From contig SFQY01000008.1 of NCBI GenBank assembly GCA_004562395.1, positions 1 to 64,000 of the forward strand: a DNA stretch of 64,000 bases. Reading direction: 5' to 3'. This stretch comes from a bacterium. Lineage in GTDB: Bacteria; Bacillota; Clostridia; Oscillospirales; Oscillospiraceae. The stretch's first letter is position 1. The number at the start of each line of letters is the position of its first letter. Below the pieces are notes generated by a model. It ran no database searches and was not told the DNA's origin. It worked only from the letters and a program-made list of their open reading frames with translations. Positions 29,853 through 39,500 of this stretch are shown in pieces. Made by a program: the position numbers and the translations under genes.

Positions 29853-30070
29853 TGTGCTTATCGACTTTGCTCAGCATGGCGGTCGATTGGAATTTGTTGG
29901 AATGTTCCGTAGGGCTTATGTCATGACCCCGCCGAAACGTAACTTTTTTCTGGCGATTCCGTTGAATGCTCCCCGGTCAAAAACCGGAACCTGGTCGGCG
30001 GGGTCATGACCCCGCCCTACGCCCCCGCCAAACACCCATTTATCAGCCAACTGAGAAAAACCGATATGCC
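29853..30070. repeat. Family B element, full-length copy
   Basis: Left arm (TGTGCTTATCGACTTTGC onward) with a decayed core GTAGGGCTTATGTCATGACC; the right arm is intact with GGCGGGGTCATGACCCCGCC and ends AACCGATATGCC. Lies before the stop of the lipoprotein gene. Confidence 0.7.
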
Positions 30071-30106
30071 CAACCGAAAGCCCGGCACTTCATAACCGGG
30101 CGCTTT

Positions 30107-31213
30107 TTACAGGGCGGGGGGTGTCCATTCGCCGCCGCCGGAGGAGCTGCCGGAGGAGCCGCCGCCCTCCTGGGGCTTCTGGGCGGGAAGGCGGGTGGTG
30201 CGGAGGGTGTCGGTGGGAGCGTAGCCGATGGTGTCGCCCACGCGGATGACGCTCACATCTCCCGCTGTCCACAGAACGGTCAGGGCGGTGTTGCCGCCAA
30301 GCTGCTTGACCGCCTTGCCTCTGAGCAGGTAATTGTCATAAAGATAGCAGCTGTAGCCCGCGAAGCCCTCCCAGCTTTCAAAGGCAGGGGCCGCGTCCTT
30401 TTGCACCCAGGCCTCCGGGATGTAGGCATAGGTATCCTCCACCAGAATGGTCAGATAGCCCGGGAGGGCCGGGGCGAAGCCTTCCTCGGCAACGATCTGC
30501 ACGGTGTCGCCCAGGTTAAAATATTTCAGCACCACTTTGGCGCCGTCCACCCGGACCTGGGCGCTGCCGGTTTTGGTGACAGCGGAGAGCAGCTGAACCT
30601 TTCCGTAGAACGCCAGGGAGATGTCGCCGCCATCCCGTCCGCTGGAGGAGCCTCCGTCACTGCTGCCGGAGCCGGACTTGATGGGCCACTTGCTGACCTG
30701 GTCCTTGGCAACGAAGCCGGTTTCGCCCTCCACCGTTACCAGATAGCAGTCCTCCAGCTCCTCCAAAACCTCCACCTTGGTGTTGGTGTTCAGGGTGGTG
30801 GGCGCCTTGCCGCCCATTTCGTAGCTTTCGTAGAAGCCGGTGTTCCAGCGGGCGTAGCCCGTCCAGCTTTCTGCCGGCTCCTCCCCCGCGAAGCGAAGAA
30901 GCTGGGTTTCCATGGTGCCGACACCGAAATCCGTTTTCACCGTGGCGTGGGTATCATCGGGATTTGCCGTGACCTCCACCGGATCCTCCCGGTTCAGCAG
31001 GCCCAAAATGGCGGGGATGTTGTCGCCCTGAACGGTGCCGGTTTCCAGCTTGGGCAGGGACGGCTCCGTCTCGGGAACGGTGGTCTCCGGAGCTTCCGTC
31101 CCGGGGGCGATTGTCTCCGGCACAGTGGTCTGAGGCGCCTGCTCCTGTTTCGCGGAGCAGCCCGCGGTGAACAGCATAACCAGAGCCAGTGCAATTACAA
31201 ATCCTTTTTTCAT
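30107..31213 (-). CDS. Secreted lipoprotein with SH3-like segments
   Basis: 368 residues. Lipoprotein signal (MKKGFVIALALVMLFTAGCS), a Thr/Pro/Glu linker to about residue 55, then an SH3b-like stretch (NTNTKVEVLEELEDCYLVTV, GETGFVAKDQVSKW). A Ser/Gly/Asp spacer follows, and a second part has similar short strands (VVLKYFNLGDTVQIVAEEGF, LTILVEDTYAYIPEAWVQK). The tail is Gly/Ser-rich. SH3b modules often bind cell wall, which would suit a surface-anchoring or accessory role for the large secreted protein encoded 12 bases upstream. The specific function is unknown. AGGAGGAACAATC precedes the ATG. Confidence 0.75.
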   Translation of the reverse strand: MKKGFVIALALVMLFTAGCSAKQEQAPQTTVPETIAPGTEAPETTVPETEPSLPKLETGTVQGDNIPAILGLLNREDPVEVTANPDDTHATVKTDFGVGTMETQLLRFAGEEPAESWTGYARWNTGFYESYEMGGKAPTTLNTNTKVEVLEELEDCYLVTVEGETGFVAKDQVSKWPIKSGSGSSDGGSSSGRDGGDISLAFYGKVQLLSAVTKTGSAQVRVDGAKVVLKYFNLGDTVQIVAEEGFAPALPGYLTILVEDTYAYIPEAWVQKDAAPAFESWEGFAGYSCYLYDNYLLRGKAVKQLGGNTALTVLWTAGDVSVIRVGDTIGYAPTDTLRTTRLPAQKPQEGGGSSGSSSGGGEWTPPAL

Positions 31214-31225
31214 GATTGTTCCTCC

Positions 31226-34200
31226 TTAGCCCTGATACTCGCTGTCATACTGATCCCCATAGACCGCGTGGATGATCTCCCACACATACTGGTAGGCATC
31301 GGTGCCGGGGTCGAAGACGGCGCGGTTCTGGTAGGCGATGTAGCCGATGCTGCGGCTCACGGTGCCGCCGTAGAGGGTTACCGGATTTCCCTCCGCGTCC
31401 TTCAGGATGATGTAGGGCCGCATGACGATGTCCTGCCCCAGCTGTTCATTGGTCAGGCTCTCCCAGACCAGCACATTGGTGTACTGGGTCAGACCGTCCC
31501 TGATGGCAAACACCGGGTCCTTCCGGTTCTCTTTGCTGTAGGCATAGTTGTGCTTGCCGGTATCGAGGGTCAGGCTGTCGCTGCCCAGGGTATCCGCCCA
31601 CTGCACCACAGTGCCGTATTCTTCCAGGGTGTATCCGGCAAGACCTCCCCTGGTCAGGGCATTCTTGTTGTCCTTGGTCAGGGCGGTGATCATGCGGATG
31701 CCCCGCTTGCCGGTGACCCGGATGGAGCAGCCGGCGTATTGCAGCAGATCGTCCAGGGCGTCGATTCTGGCCGCCGTCGCGCCGGTTTCCTGCCGGTCGA
31801 TGGTATAGACTGCCATGCCCGTGGGGTAATTCTCGTGGGAAAGGGTGGAATTCTCCTGCTGGTAGGTGTAGATGGTCAGAAGGCCGCCTTCTTCCGGCAG
31901 GTTTACAAAACGGACATCCTCCGACTGGATGGGGCAGCTTACGCCGTCCACCCAGACCTCGGTCTGACCCGCGAATTCGTCCCCGGTCAGCTCCAGATAG
32001 CGGTCGGAAGCCAGGATCCTGCCGGTGACGCCGGTGGGCTGGGTCAGCTGGTAGTTGCCCGCGTCCATGCCCTCCAGCGCAAATTCGGTGAAGCTGACAG
32101 GAACCTGCTCGCCCGGGGTTTTCCGGGTGAAACTGGGCGTGCCGTTCACCACCCGCGCATCGTCGCCGCTGACGATGCCGTTGGGGGTCACGGTGTCGAT
32201 TTCCGCCGTGGTGGAGTCGTCAAAGGTCTTCTCCTTCACCGTGACCGTGAGCGTCACGCTCTTGGCGGTGATGCTGGCGGTGGTGGAAGCGGGCTGGGCG
32301 GTCAGGGTGTAGTTGCCTGCCGCGGAGCCGCCCAGGGAGAAGCCGGAGAAAGTGACGGTCTTGTCCTCGCCCACGTTTTTCGTGTCATAGGCAGCACTGC
32401 CGGGAACAATGGTCAGGTTGCTTCCATCGTAGTTGGCGGACAAAGTGCCATCGGAAGTAATCCGGGCAGTGGTATTGCCGTCGTAGACTTTCGTGGCTTC
32501 CACAGCCGCGCCCTGGATGGTAACCTCCTTGGGCGTGATGCTGGCGGTGGCGCCGGTCTGGTGACCGGAATCCGCCAGATAGTACCGGGACGCGTCGGCT
32601 CCCGTGAGGGTCAGGCCGCTGATGGTGACGGGCTTATCCTGCCCCACGCCGGCGTCGGCAAAGGTGCCGGTGGCGGTGACGGTAACGTTGGGATACGCGG
32701 ACAGGACGCCGGCCAGCCGCGCGTTGGTGAACACAAGCTCCGCTGTGGGATTGCCGTCATAGGTCTTATCCCTGGCGGTGATGCCGCTGACCGTGACGGG
32801 AACGGGCTCCCAATAGCCGCAATAGGTACAGGCATGATTCTGAAGCAGGTGCTCTCTTACACAGTTTTTATAGTTGGAATAGCCCTGACAGGGGGAGTCG
32901 TCACTGGTTTTGTACACCGTGGCGCCGGTGAATTTGGGATAGGCATCCCGGGTGACGCCGGTCAGATCGATATTCTGATACCAGACCAGCGGATCCTCCT
33001 GGGTCCCCTCCGATCTGCTGCCGTTGAGCAGGTAGGCCACCTCGCCGCCGGCAAATTCCATGGGGCTTTTGCCGACGACATCCTCGACAGTGCCGCTAGC
33101 GTTTGATCCGACTGCATTGCCGGTGTAGGCGGTATTGTCATAATAGCAGCGGCTCAACCTGCTGCGGCTTCCGTTGGAACCACAGACACCGCCGACATCT
33201 TCCTTGCCAGTTACCGTGCCAATGCTGTAGCAGCTGCTCATCGTGCCACTGCCGTTATTGCCGCAGACACCGCCGGTTCTTATGTTGCCGGTTACTGCGC
33301 CGCTGTTGGCGCAGCTGCTTATCGTACTAAGGTTGGAACCACAGACGCCGCCGACATAGCCGCCGCTACCGGTTACCGTGCCGCTGTTCGTGCAGCCGCT
33401 CACCGTGCCCTTCTCATTAAAGCCGCAGACGCCGCCGGTATAGGAGTTGCCGATTACCGTGCCGCTGTTGGCGCAGTTGCGCACCGTGCCATTATTAACA
33501 TTATAGCCGTACACGCCGCCGATATAGTAGCCGCTGCCGTTTACCGAGCCGCTGTTCGTGCAGCCGCTCACCGTGCCATAATTATTTTCGCCGCACACGC
33601 CGCCGACATACTTGCTGCCGTTTACCGTGCCGCTGTTCGTGCAGCCGCTCACCGTGCCATAATTATTTTCGCCGCACACGCCGCCGACATACTCGCTGCC
33701 GGTTACTGTGCCGCTGTTCGTGCAGTTGCTCACCGTGTCATAATTGGCATTATAGCCGCACACGCCGCCGACATACTTGCTGCCGGTTACCGTGCCGCTG
33801 CCATTGCAGTTGCTCACCGTGCCATGATTAACATTATAGCCGCACACGCCGCCGACATAGTCGCCGCTACCGGTTACCGTGCCGCTGCTATAGCAGCTGC
33901 TCACCGTGCCACCATCATTTGTGCCGCACACGCCACCGGTCTTGTTGCCGCTGCCGATTACCGTGCCGCTGCTATAGCAGCCGCGCACCGTGCCCTTATT
34001 CACGCTGCAGACGCCGCCCACGTTATCCTTACCCGCAAAGTAGGAATCCGCGATCTTCACATTTACCACGGTCCCGCCGCTGTCAATCACGCCAAACAGA
34101 CCAATCAAGCTGGTACTCTCAGCATTCACATACAGTCCGGAGATGGTTTTTCCGTTGCCGTCAAATGTACCGGAATAAAAAGCATTTGCATTACCTATAG

Positions 34201-35236
34201 GCGTCCAGCTTTCAAAGCTGCCGCTGGTGTTCAGGCTACCGTCCGCATTCAGCACGCCGGAGTTGACGGTGATGTCGTTCATCACAATGGCATTGATGGA
34301 TGCATTCTTGTTGTTGGTGACTTCGTTGGCGAACCAGTACAGATGCCCCGGGGTGGAAAGCTCGTAAACACCACTATAAGATGTACCGTTGATGATGTGG
34401 GTGCCCTTGGGCGGTTCCGCCGGGGTGATGGCCAGCACCGCCGCGGGCGCACCCTCCGGTTCCCCCAGCACCACGGTCAGGCGCAGAACATTGCTGCCGT
34501 CGGGCAGGACGAAGCCCTCCGGCAGGATGGTCCGGAAGATGTACGCGCCCTCGTAAGCCCCGGTCTCCACGGGGAAGTCCGGGCAGACCCAGTCCCCAAG
34601 GGTCAGCTCCTCCCCGTTCAATGCAATGGCGGCGGGCAGCAGTTCCAGAATATCGTCATACCGCGCGACGTTTTCCGCGCTGGCAAAGGGCAGCACCGCA
34701 TTCCCGCTGTCCGGGTCGATGATCTCCCATTCGTCCACCCATTCCCAGTCGGTGATGACCTTCTCCTCTGGCTGGTCGGGTTCGGATTCCGCCTCGGCGC
34801 ACTCCGTGCAGACAAAGCCGCAGGGCTGACCCTCCACAGCGGGTGCATAGCCGCAGGCTTCATCATGGGCGGTATGGACACAGGCGGGGATCTTTGTCAC
34901 GCAGCCGGATTCCTCCGAGCAAATATGGGTGCAGGCGTCCGCCGTCTTTTCCTCCCCCTCCGCGGGGAGCACGCCGTCGCCGTAGCACTCCGCCCCGTGG
35001 ACATGGGTACAGGCCGTGGTGAGGCTATAGCAGTCGTCGCCGCAGACATGGGCGCAGTCCTGCCCCTCCACGGCGGCCACATAGCCGCACTCCGGGGTGT
35101 GGGCAGGATGGTGCTGGCACAGCCCGTCCCTTTCTTCCGCGAAAGCGAAGACAGGCAGCAGGGAAAGCACCATTGCCCCGCTCAGCGCCAGCGACAGCAG
35201 CCGCCGGGACGCCTTGGTTTTCATCCGTTTTCTCAT
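31226..35236 (-). CDS. Large secreted GLUG/YDG repeat protein
   Basis: 1,336 residues. A signal peptide (to about residue 35, ending FAFAEE) precedes a Cys/His-rich region. From about residue 330 there are eleven GLUG-type repeats built on VGGVCGxNxGTVSxC, then three YDG/MBG-type beta domains (KTYDGNPTAELVF, KVYDGNTTARITSD and a variant KTFDDSTTAEID). A unique C-terminal region follows. GLUG and YDG modules occur in adhesins and cell-surface proteins of gut bacteria. No LPxTG, SLH or membrane anchor is visible, so attachment is unclear. The ATG at 35236 has AAAGGAG at good spacing; one six bases upstream is closer to it. Confidence 0.85.
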   Translation of the reverse strand: MRKRMKTKASRRLLSLALSGAMVLSLLPVFAFAEERDGLCQHHPAHTPECGYVAAVEGQDCAHVCGDDCYSLTTACTHVHGAECYGDGVLPAEGEEKTADACTHICSEESGCVTKIPACVHTAHDEACGYAPAVEGQPCGFVCTECAEAESEPDQPEEKVITDWEWVDEWEIIDPDSGNAVLPFASAENVARYDDILELLPAAIALNGEELTLGDWVCPDFPVETGAYEGAYIFRTILPEGFVLPDGSNVLRLTVVLGEPEGAPAAVLAITPAEPPKGTHIINGTSYSGVYELSTPGHLYWFANEVTNNKNASINAIVMNDITVNSGVLNADGSLNTSGSFESWTPIGNANAFYSGTFDGNGKTISGLYVNAESTSLIGLFGVIDSGGTVVNVKIADSYFAGKDNVGGVCSVNKGTVRGCYSSGTVIGSGNKTGGVCGTNDGGTVSSCYSSGTVTGSGDYVGGVCGYNVNHGTVSNCNGSGTVTGSKYVGGVCGYNANYDTVSNCTNSGTVTGSEYVGGVCGENNYGTVSGCTNSGTVNGSKYVGGVCGENNYGTVSGCTNSGSVNGSGYYIGGVYGYNVNNGTVRNCANSGTVIGNSYTGGVCGFNEKGTVSGCTNSGTVTGSGGYVGGVCGSNLSTISSCANSGAVTGNIRTGGVCGNNGSGTMSSCYSIGTVTGKEDVGGVCGSNGSRSRLSRCYYDNTAYTGNAVGSNASGTVEDVVGKSPMEFAGGEVAYLLNGSRSEGTQEDPLVWYQNIDLTGVTRDAYPKFTGATVYKTSDDSPCQGYSNYKNCVREHLLQNHACTYCGYWEPVPVTVSGITARDKTYDGNPTAELVFTNARLAGVLSAYPNVTVTATGTFADAGVGQDKPVTISGLTLTGADASRYYLADSGHQTGATASITPKEVTIQGAAVEATKVYDGNTTARITSDGTLSANYDGSNLTIVPGSAAYDTKNVGEDKTVTFSGFSLGGSAAGNYTLTAQPASTTASITAKSVTLTVTVKEKTFDDSTTAEIDTVTPNGIVSGDDARVVNGTPSFTRKTPGEQVPVSFTEFALEGMDAGNYQLTQPTGVTGRILASDRYLELTGDEFAGQTEVWVDGVSCPIQSEDVRFVNLPEEGGLLTIYTYQQENSTLSHENYPTGMAVYTIDRQETGATAARIDALDDLLQYAGCSIRVTGKRGIRMITALTKDNKNALTRGGLAGYTLEEYGTVVQWADTLGSDSLTLDTGKHNYAYSKENRKDPVFAIRDGLTQYTNVLVWESLTNEQLGQDIVMRPYIILKDAEGNPVTLYGGTVSRSIGYIAYQNRAVFDPGTDAYQYVWEIIHAVYGDQYDSEYQG
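33551..33700. repeat. Direct 81-bp repeat inside the GLUG region
   Basis: Units starting at 33551 and 33632 are essentially identical over more than 60 bases and encode consecutive GLUG modules (GGVCGENNYGTVSGC). The period is 27 codons, so gain or loss of a unit keeps the frame. Confidence 0.75.
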
Positions 35237-35278
35237 AAACATCGCTCCTTTTTCAGGGCATAAATTACATATTTGGTG

Positions 35279-35459
35279 ATCGGCTTTCATAAGCACGAAC
35301 CCTTGCCTCCCCCCGTGGGGGAGGTGGCAGCCCGAAGGGGCTGACGGAGGGGGCCCCGGATAAATGCGCCACCTTTTGGACACTCCCTCAGTCAAAAATC
35401 AAAGATTTTTGCCAACTCCCTCACAGAGGGAGCCAAGGGCTGCTGCCATAACAAATTGC
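35279..35459. repeat. Family C element, copy 2 (inverted relative to copy 1)
   Basis: Reverse-complement relative of 27244-27425: starts ATCGGCTTTCATAAGC-like and ends near TGCTGCCATAACAAATTG. It sits about 40 bases upstream of the GLUG protein gene, between it and any distal promoter. The next 150 bases to 35609 are AT-rich and may hold that promoter, but no convincing hexamers were found. Confidence 0.7.
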
Positions 35460-35609
35460 AATATATGACGATAACCTTAATATTATCATACTAGCATAAA
35501 AATCTGCTTTTGGGAATACCCGAAAACAGGAAAAAACGGGTAGTTTTTTCGGTCCCAATCCGGTTCCGGCCCTACGTGAGGTGCTGCGGGAAACGATCCT
35601 TTTGCATTT

Positions 35610-35832
35610 TGTCCATGCCGGTTTTCCTCTGCCGCCCGATCAATTGGTGTTTGCAGGGATGTTTCGTAGGGCGGGGTCATGACCCCGCCGAAACGTAACG
35701 ATTTCCTGGCAATTCCGTTGAATGCTCCCTGGTCAAAAATCGGAACCTGGTCGGCGGGGTCATGACCCCGCCCTACGGAACACCCCGTCAAATTCCAATT
35801 AATCGAACCGCTGGGGAAAACCGATATGCACA
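35610..35832. repeat. Family B element, full-length copy
   Basis: Left arm CATGCCGGTTTTCCTCTGCC through GTAGGGCGGGGTCATGACCC; right arm inverted, ending AACCGATATGCACA. Both GC-rich cores are intact. Confidence 0.72.
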
Positions 35833-35866
35833 TTTTCTTTTTCCGCGGGAAACTACAGCGGGGGTC

Positions 35867-35895
35867 TTGTCCGCGCCGCTGGATTATGGTATATT
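35867..35895 (+). promoter_or_regulatory. Promoter of the small acidic-tail gene
   Basis: TTGTCC and TATATT with a 17-base spacer; initiation near 35902, leader about 77 bases. Confidence 0.6.
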
Positions 35896-35978
35896 GAAAA
35901 CAGAATTGTGGCTGTGGACTTTCACCGGCGCAGTACCGAAGCTGCCGCAGGACTTTACAAAAAGGAAGGGATCTCCAT

Positions 35979-36305
35979 ATGAAAAAATCTTCAAAACTGG
36001 CTCTGGCCGCTCTGGCTGTGGGCCTCTTCCCCTTTGACCTGAAAATGGGCGAGGACGGGAAGTTTTCCTACCAGTCCCTGCTGGTGGGTATCTCCAGCAA
36101 GAAACGGGAGGACGGAAAACGGGATCTGGTTCTCAGCCTGTTCAACCTGCCGGATTCTCTGAAGAAAAAGCCAACGGATGCACCGGAAGCCGCTCCTGAA
36201 GCAGCTCCCGCCGAAGCCCCCGAGGAACCCCAGGCCGAACCGGAAGAGGTGCCGGAAATTTCTGAAGAACCCACACCGGAAACGACGAACTCTTCCATGT
36301 CTTAA
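35979..36305 (+). CDS. Small hypothetical protein with Pro/Glu/Ala-rich tail
   Basis: 108 residues. Short basic, hydrophobic N-terminus (MKKSSKLALAALAVGLFPFD), a conserved-looking middle (YQSLLVGISSKKREDGKRDL), then from about residue 62 a low-complexity tail of Pro, Glu and Ala. AAGGAAGGG precedes the ATG. The N-terminus is too short for a clear signal peptide or membrane span. No family recognised. It stands alone between two family B repeats. Confidence 0.65.
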   Translation: MKKSSKLALAALAVGLFPFDLKMGEDGKFSYQSLLVGISSKKREDGKRDLVLSLFNLPDSLKKKPTDAPEAAPEAAPAEAPEEPQAEPEEVPEISEEPTPETTNSSMS

Positions 36306-36310
36306 TTTTT

Positions 36311-36480
36311 GTGCATATCGGTTTTCCTCCGCTGCCTGATAAATTGGTGTTTGACGGGGCGTAGGGCGGGGTCATGACCCCGCCGACCAAGTTCCGGTTT
36401 TTGACCAGGGAGCATTCATCGGAATCGCCGGGAAATCGTTACGTTTCGGCGGGGTCATGACCCCGCCCTACGAAAACATA
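36311..36480. repeat. Family B element, right end truncated
   Basis: Left arm GTGCATATCGGTTTTCCTCC with both GC-rich cores (GTCATGACCCCGCC) present, but the outer right arm is missing after the final CCGCCCTACG. The remaining bases to 36540 show nothing. Confidence 0.7.
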
Positions 36481-36540
36481 AAGCTTTGGCATTAACACGC
36501 TACTAGGGGCGTGCGCATTGCGGGAAAGGGGCGCATTGCC

Positions 36541-36582
36541 CAAAAACATACCGCCCCCGGCAGGGCTTCTGCCGGGAGCGGT
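36541..36582 (-). terminator. Terminator of the giant leucine-rich-repeat gene
   Basis: On the minus strand a 14-bp GC-rich stem (ACCGCTCCCGGCAG-like arms, one mismatch) is followed by ATGTTTTTG. Confidence 0.75.
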
Positions 36583-36596
36583 GTTTGTTTTGGGGA

Positions 36597-39500
36597 TCAT
36601 TTCATGACCTTCACCGTGAGCTTTACCTGGGAAGGCTTGACATTGGAAGCGTTGTTTTCGGGGGTAACATCCAGATACAGCGTATAGCTCTTGCCCGCCT
36701 TGAGCGCGCCGGTGTCTTCGGGAGACAGGGACAGCACGGCGGTTCCGCCGTTGATCTCAGCGGAGAAGCCATCGCTGCCCAGGGCCGCGATCAATTCCGG
36801 AGAACTCTTTTCACCGACAGAAACGCCTCCGATCTCCGCGCCCGCGGGGGCCGTCAGCGCCAGCCGGCAGGTCAGCGGTACGGACTGGGACTGGAACAGG
36901 GTCAGGGTCTTGGCGGACGCGGTCAGCTTCAGGGCGCTCTGGGCCACCTTGAAGCTCATCACGGGAGACAGAACATCCTGGCCGCAGATCGTAAGATTGA
37001 AGCGCACCTTATAGGTAACGTTGGTGGCGTATTCCTCCCCCTCCGCCAGGGTCAGGCGAATCACAGGCTTCGCGCCCGAGTCATCCAGCAGGGCCCGGAA
37101 TTTATCCCCATCCGGTCCTTCCAGGGACACGCCGTCAATGCTGCCGGAGCAGTTGGTCAGCTTGGAAACGGTATAGTCAATGGCGCAGTCCGGGTCCAGG
37201 GTGTCCAGCTTGCCCTTGGCGGACAGGGACACGCCCAGCTTGTCGGACGCATACACCTGCACCGTCAGCGTCAGAGCGGTGGGAAGGGCGGCCTCCTGTC
37301 CCGTTGCCTCATGCCGGAGGACCGGCGTCAGGCGGAAGGAAGACTTGCCGATGGCCACATCGCTGTCAGGCAGCTGTACGCTGAGCACGCCCTCGTCATA
37401 GATCAGCCAGTCATACAGCCCCGCGTTCAGCTCCTCAAAGCCCGCCACGGTATAGCCCGGATCCCCGGTGACGGAAACCACGGCACCGGCCTTCTCCGCC
37501 CCGGCCAGATACCGGTTCAGCTTCAGGGTGGTGGAGGACAGCTTCACCTTGGGCAGGGTATTGGATACCGTGACCTTCAGGGTTCCGCCGGGGAACTCGC
37601 TGCCGTCGCTGAGGACACCCCGGCAGGAGAAGGTGTAGTTGCCCGCCTGGGGCGCATTGTCAGGATCGGCGATCTCCGCCCGGAGGCATTCGGCGTCGGG
37701 AGCGTAATACACCTTCAGCTTTCCCGCTTCTTCCGCCACAGCGGTTCCCTCCTTGGCCGTGGAGGTGATCACCATGCCGCTCAGCGTCAGGTTGCCCTGG
37801 GAGAGCGTCACCGCGGTCTCGGCGGTCTGTCTGGTAAAGCAATTATTCAGCTTCAGCGTGGAGGATGCCAGCTTCAGGGTCGGAAGCTTGTCGCTTACCG
37901 TGACCTTGTGGGTCAGCTTCACGGATTGGGTCCACCCCTCCTGACGGATCCAGATGGAAGCCGTGCCGCCGGATCCACCGGTCAGGGTCAGCGTCAGGGT
38001 GTCAGCCCAATAGGTGAGCTGCGCGAAATCAGCGGTGTAGCGCACCTCCGCGTTGGACAAATCCAGATAGCGGCCTTCCGTTTTGTCCCAAACCCGGATT
38101 TCGGCGCTGGGATTTTCCGGATTCAGGGCGGTATTGATAATGCTGGATTCCGGACTCAGGCTCAGCTTGGGAGCGGTGGTAACGGCGCCGATGGTGATGG
38201 CCGCCGTCGCCGGGACGCGGTAGTCCTCCAGATACACCTGAAGCGAGGCTCTCAGATCAGGCTTCGCGGCAGGGCTGTCCCGGAAGGCATCCGAGTAGCG
38301 CAGCGCTGCCGCGCCGCCGGTGTACTCCACGGTGAAATCATCGGTGTCCGTCAGGGTCATGCCGCTGATGGCCTGTCCGGCGGCGGTGACGGACAGCGGC
38401 ACGGTGCTGTCCAGATAGAACAGGTTAAGCTTGCCGGTCTGCTTTACGGTGACCGCCGGCAGGGAGTTGGCAACCTTGACCTGAAGCGGATAGGAATAGG
38501 TCAGGCCGTCGGCGCAGTCCGCTTCCAGCCGCAGGGCGTAGGTTCCGTTCTTCACCGTCTGTGTGGCCCGGAGGGTCAGAACCGCCCCGTCCGCTTCCCC
38601 GGCGAACCGGTCAGACAGCCGGTCAGACTCATACAGCCGGACCTCTTCAATGGTATTGCCGTAGCTTTCCAGCAGCCCCAGGGTGGCGCCGGAGGTCCTG
38701 TAGCTGTTCAGGGTCAGCTTGGAAGCTTCCAGTCTGGGAGAATTGTCCCGGACACAGATCCGGATCCTGCTCTGTACCTTTGCCTGATCCGTTGCTGCCG
38801 CCTGAATGGCGCATTCTCCACCGGCTCCCTGGAAGATCGTCACCGATGCCGTACCGCCCTCTCCCGGTGTAACGGCCGCCATGGCGCCATCCGTGCTTTC
38901 CCAGGTCAGGGAACCCGCCGGGAACCACTCACCGGTATAGCCCCGGATCTGGGCGGAAAGCCCGAAGGTGTAATCGCCTTCCTCCAGCACAGCGCTGCTC
39001 ACCGCCACAATAAGCTCCCCGTTTCTAACCTCAAGGCTGGCCGTCTGATCCGGAAGAATGGGCGTCAGCTTCAGCGCCAGGGCCTGCATGGGAACGACGG
39101 TCACCGAAATCGTGGCCTTCCGCGCCAGGGGGTCACCCCGCAGGGCCGCGGTGACGGTCACGGTACCGGGCGTATTTCCGGCGGTGAGGATTCCCTGGCT
39201 GTCAACGGAGGCGATGCTCTTCTGGGTGGGCGGGATGCTGAAGATCAGATCAGACGCGTCAATTTCCCGCTCACCGGATACCACGATGCGGGCAATCTGA
39301 CCGGGCTGCAGGCCGATTTCCGGGATCTGAGCCGTGGCTTTCAGGGCTTCGGCCGCGTCCAGATAGAAAACCCGCAGCGTCACTTCCGTATACAGGTCCG
39401 GATCCACCGCGCTGGAGGCTCTGATAACCGCGGTGCCGGGGCTGATGAACGTTACCGCGCCGGTTTCCTCCACAGAGGCCACCGCCAGGTTGCTGCTGCT

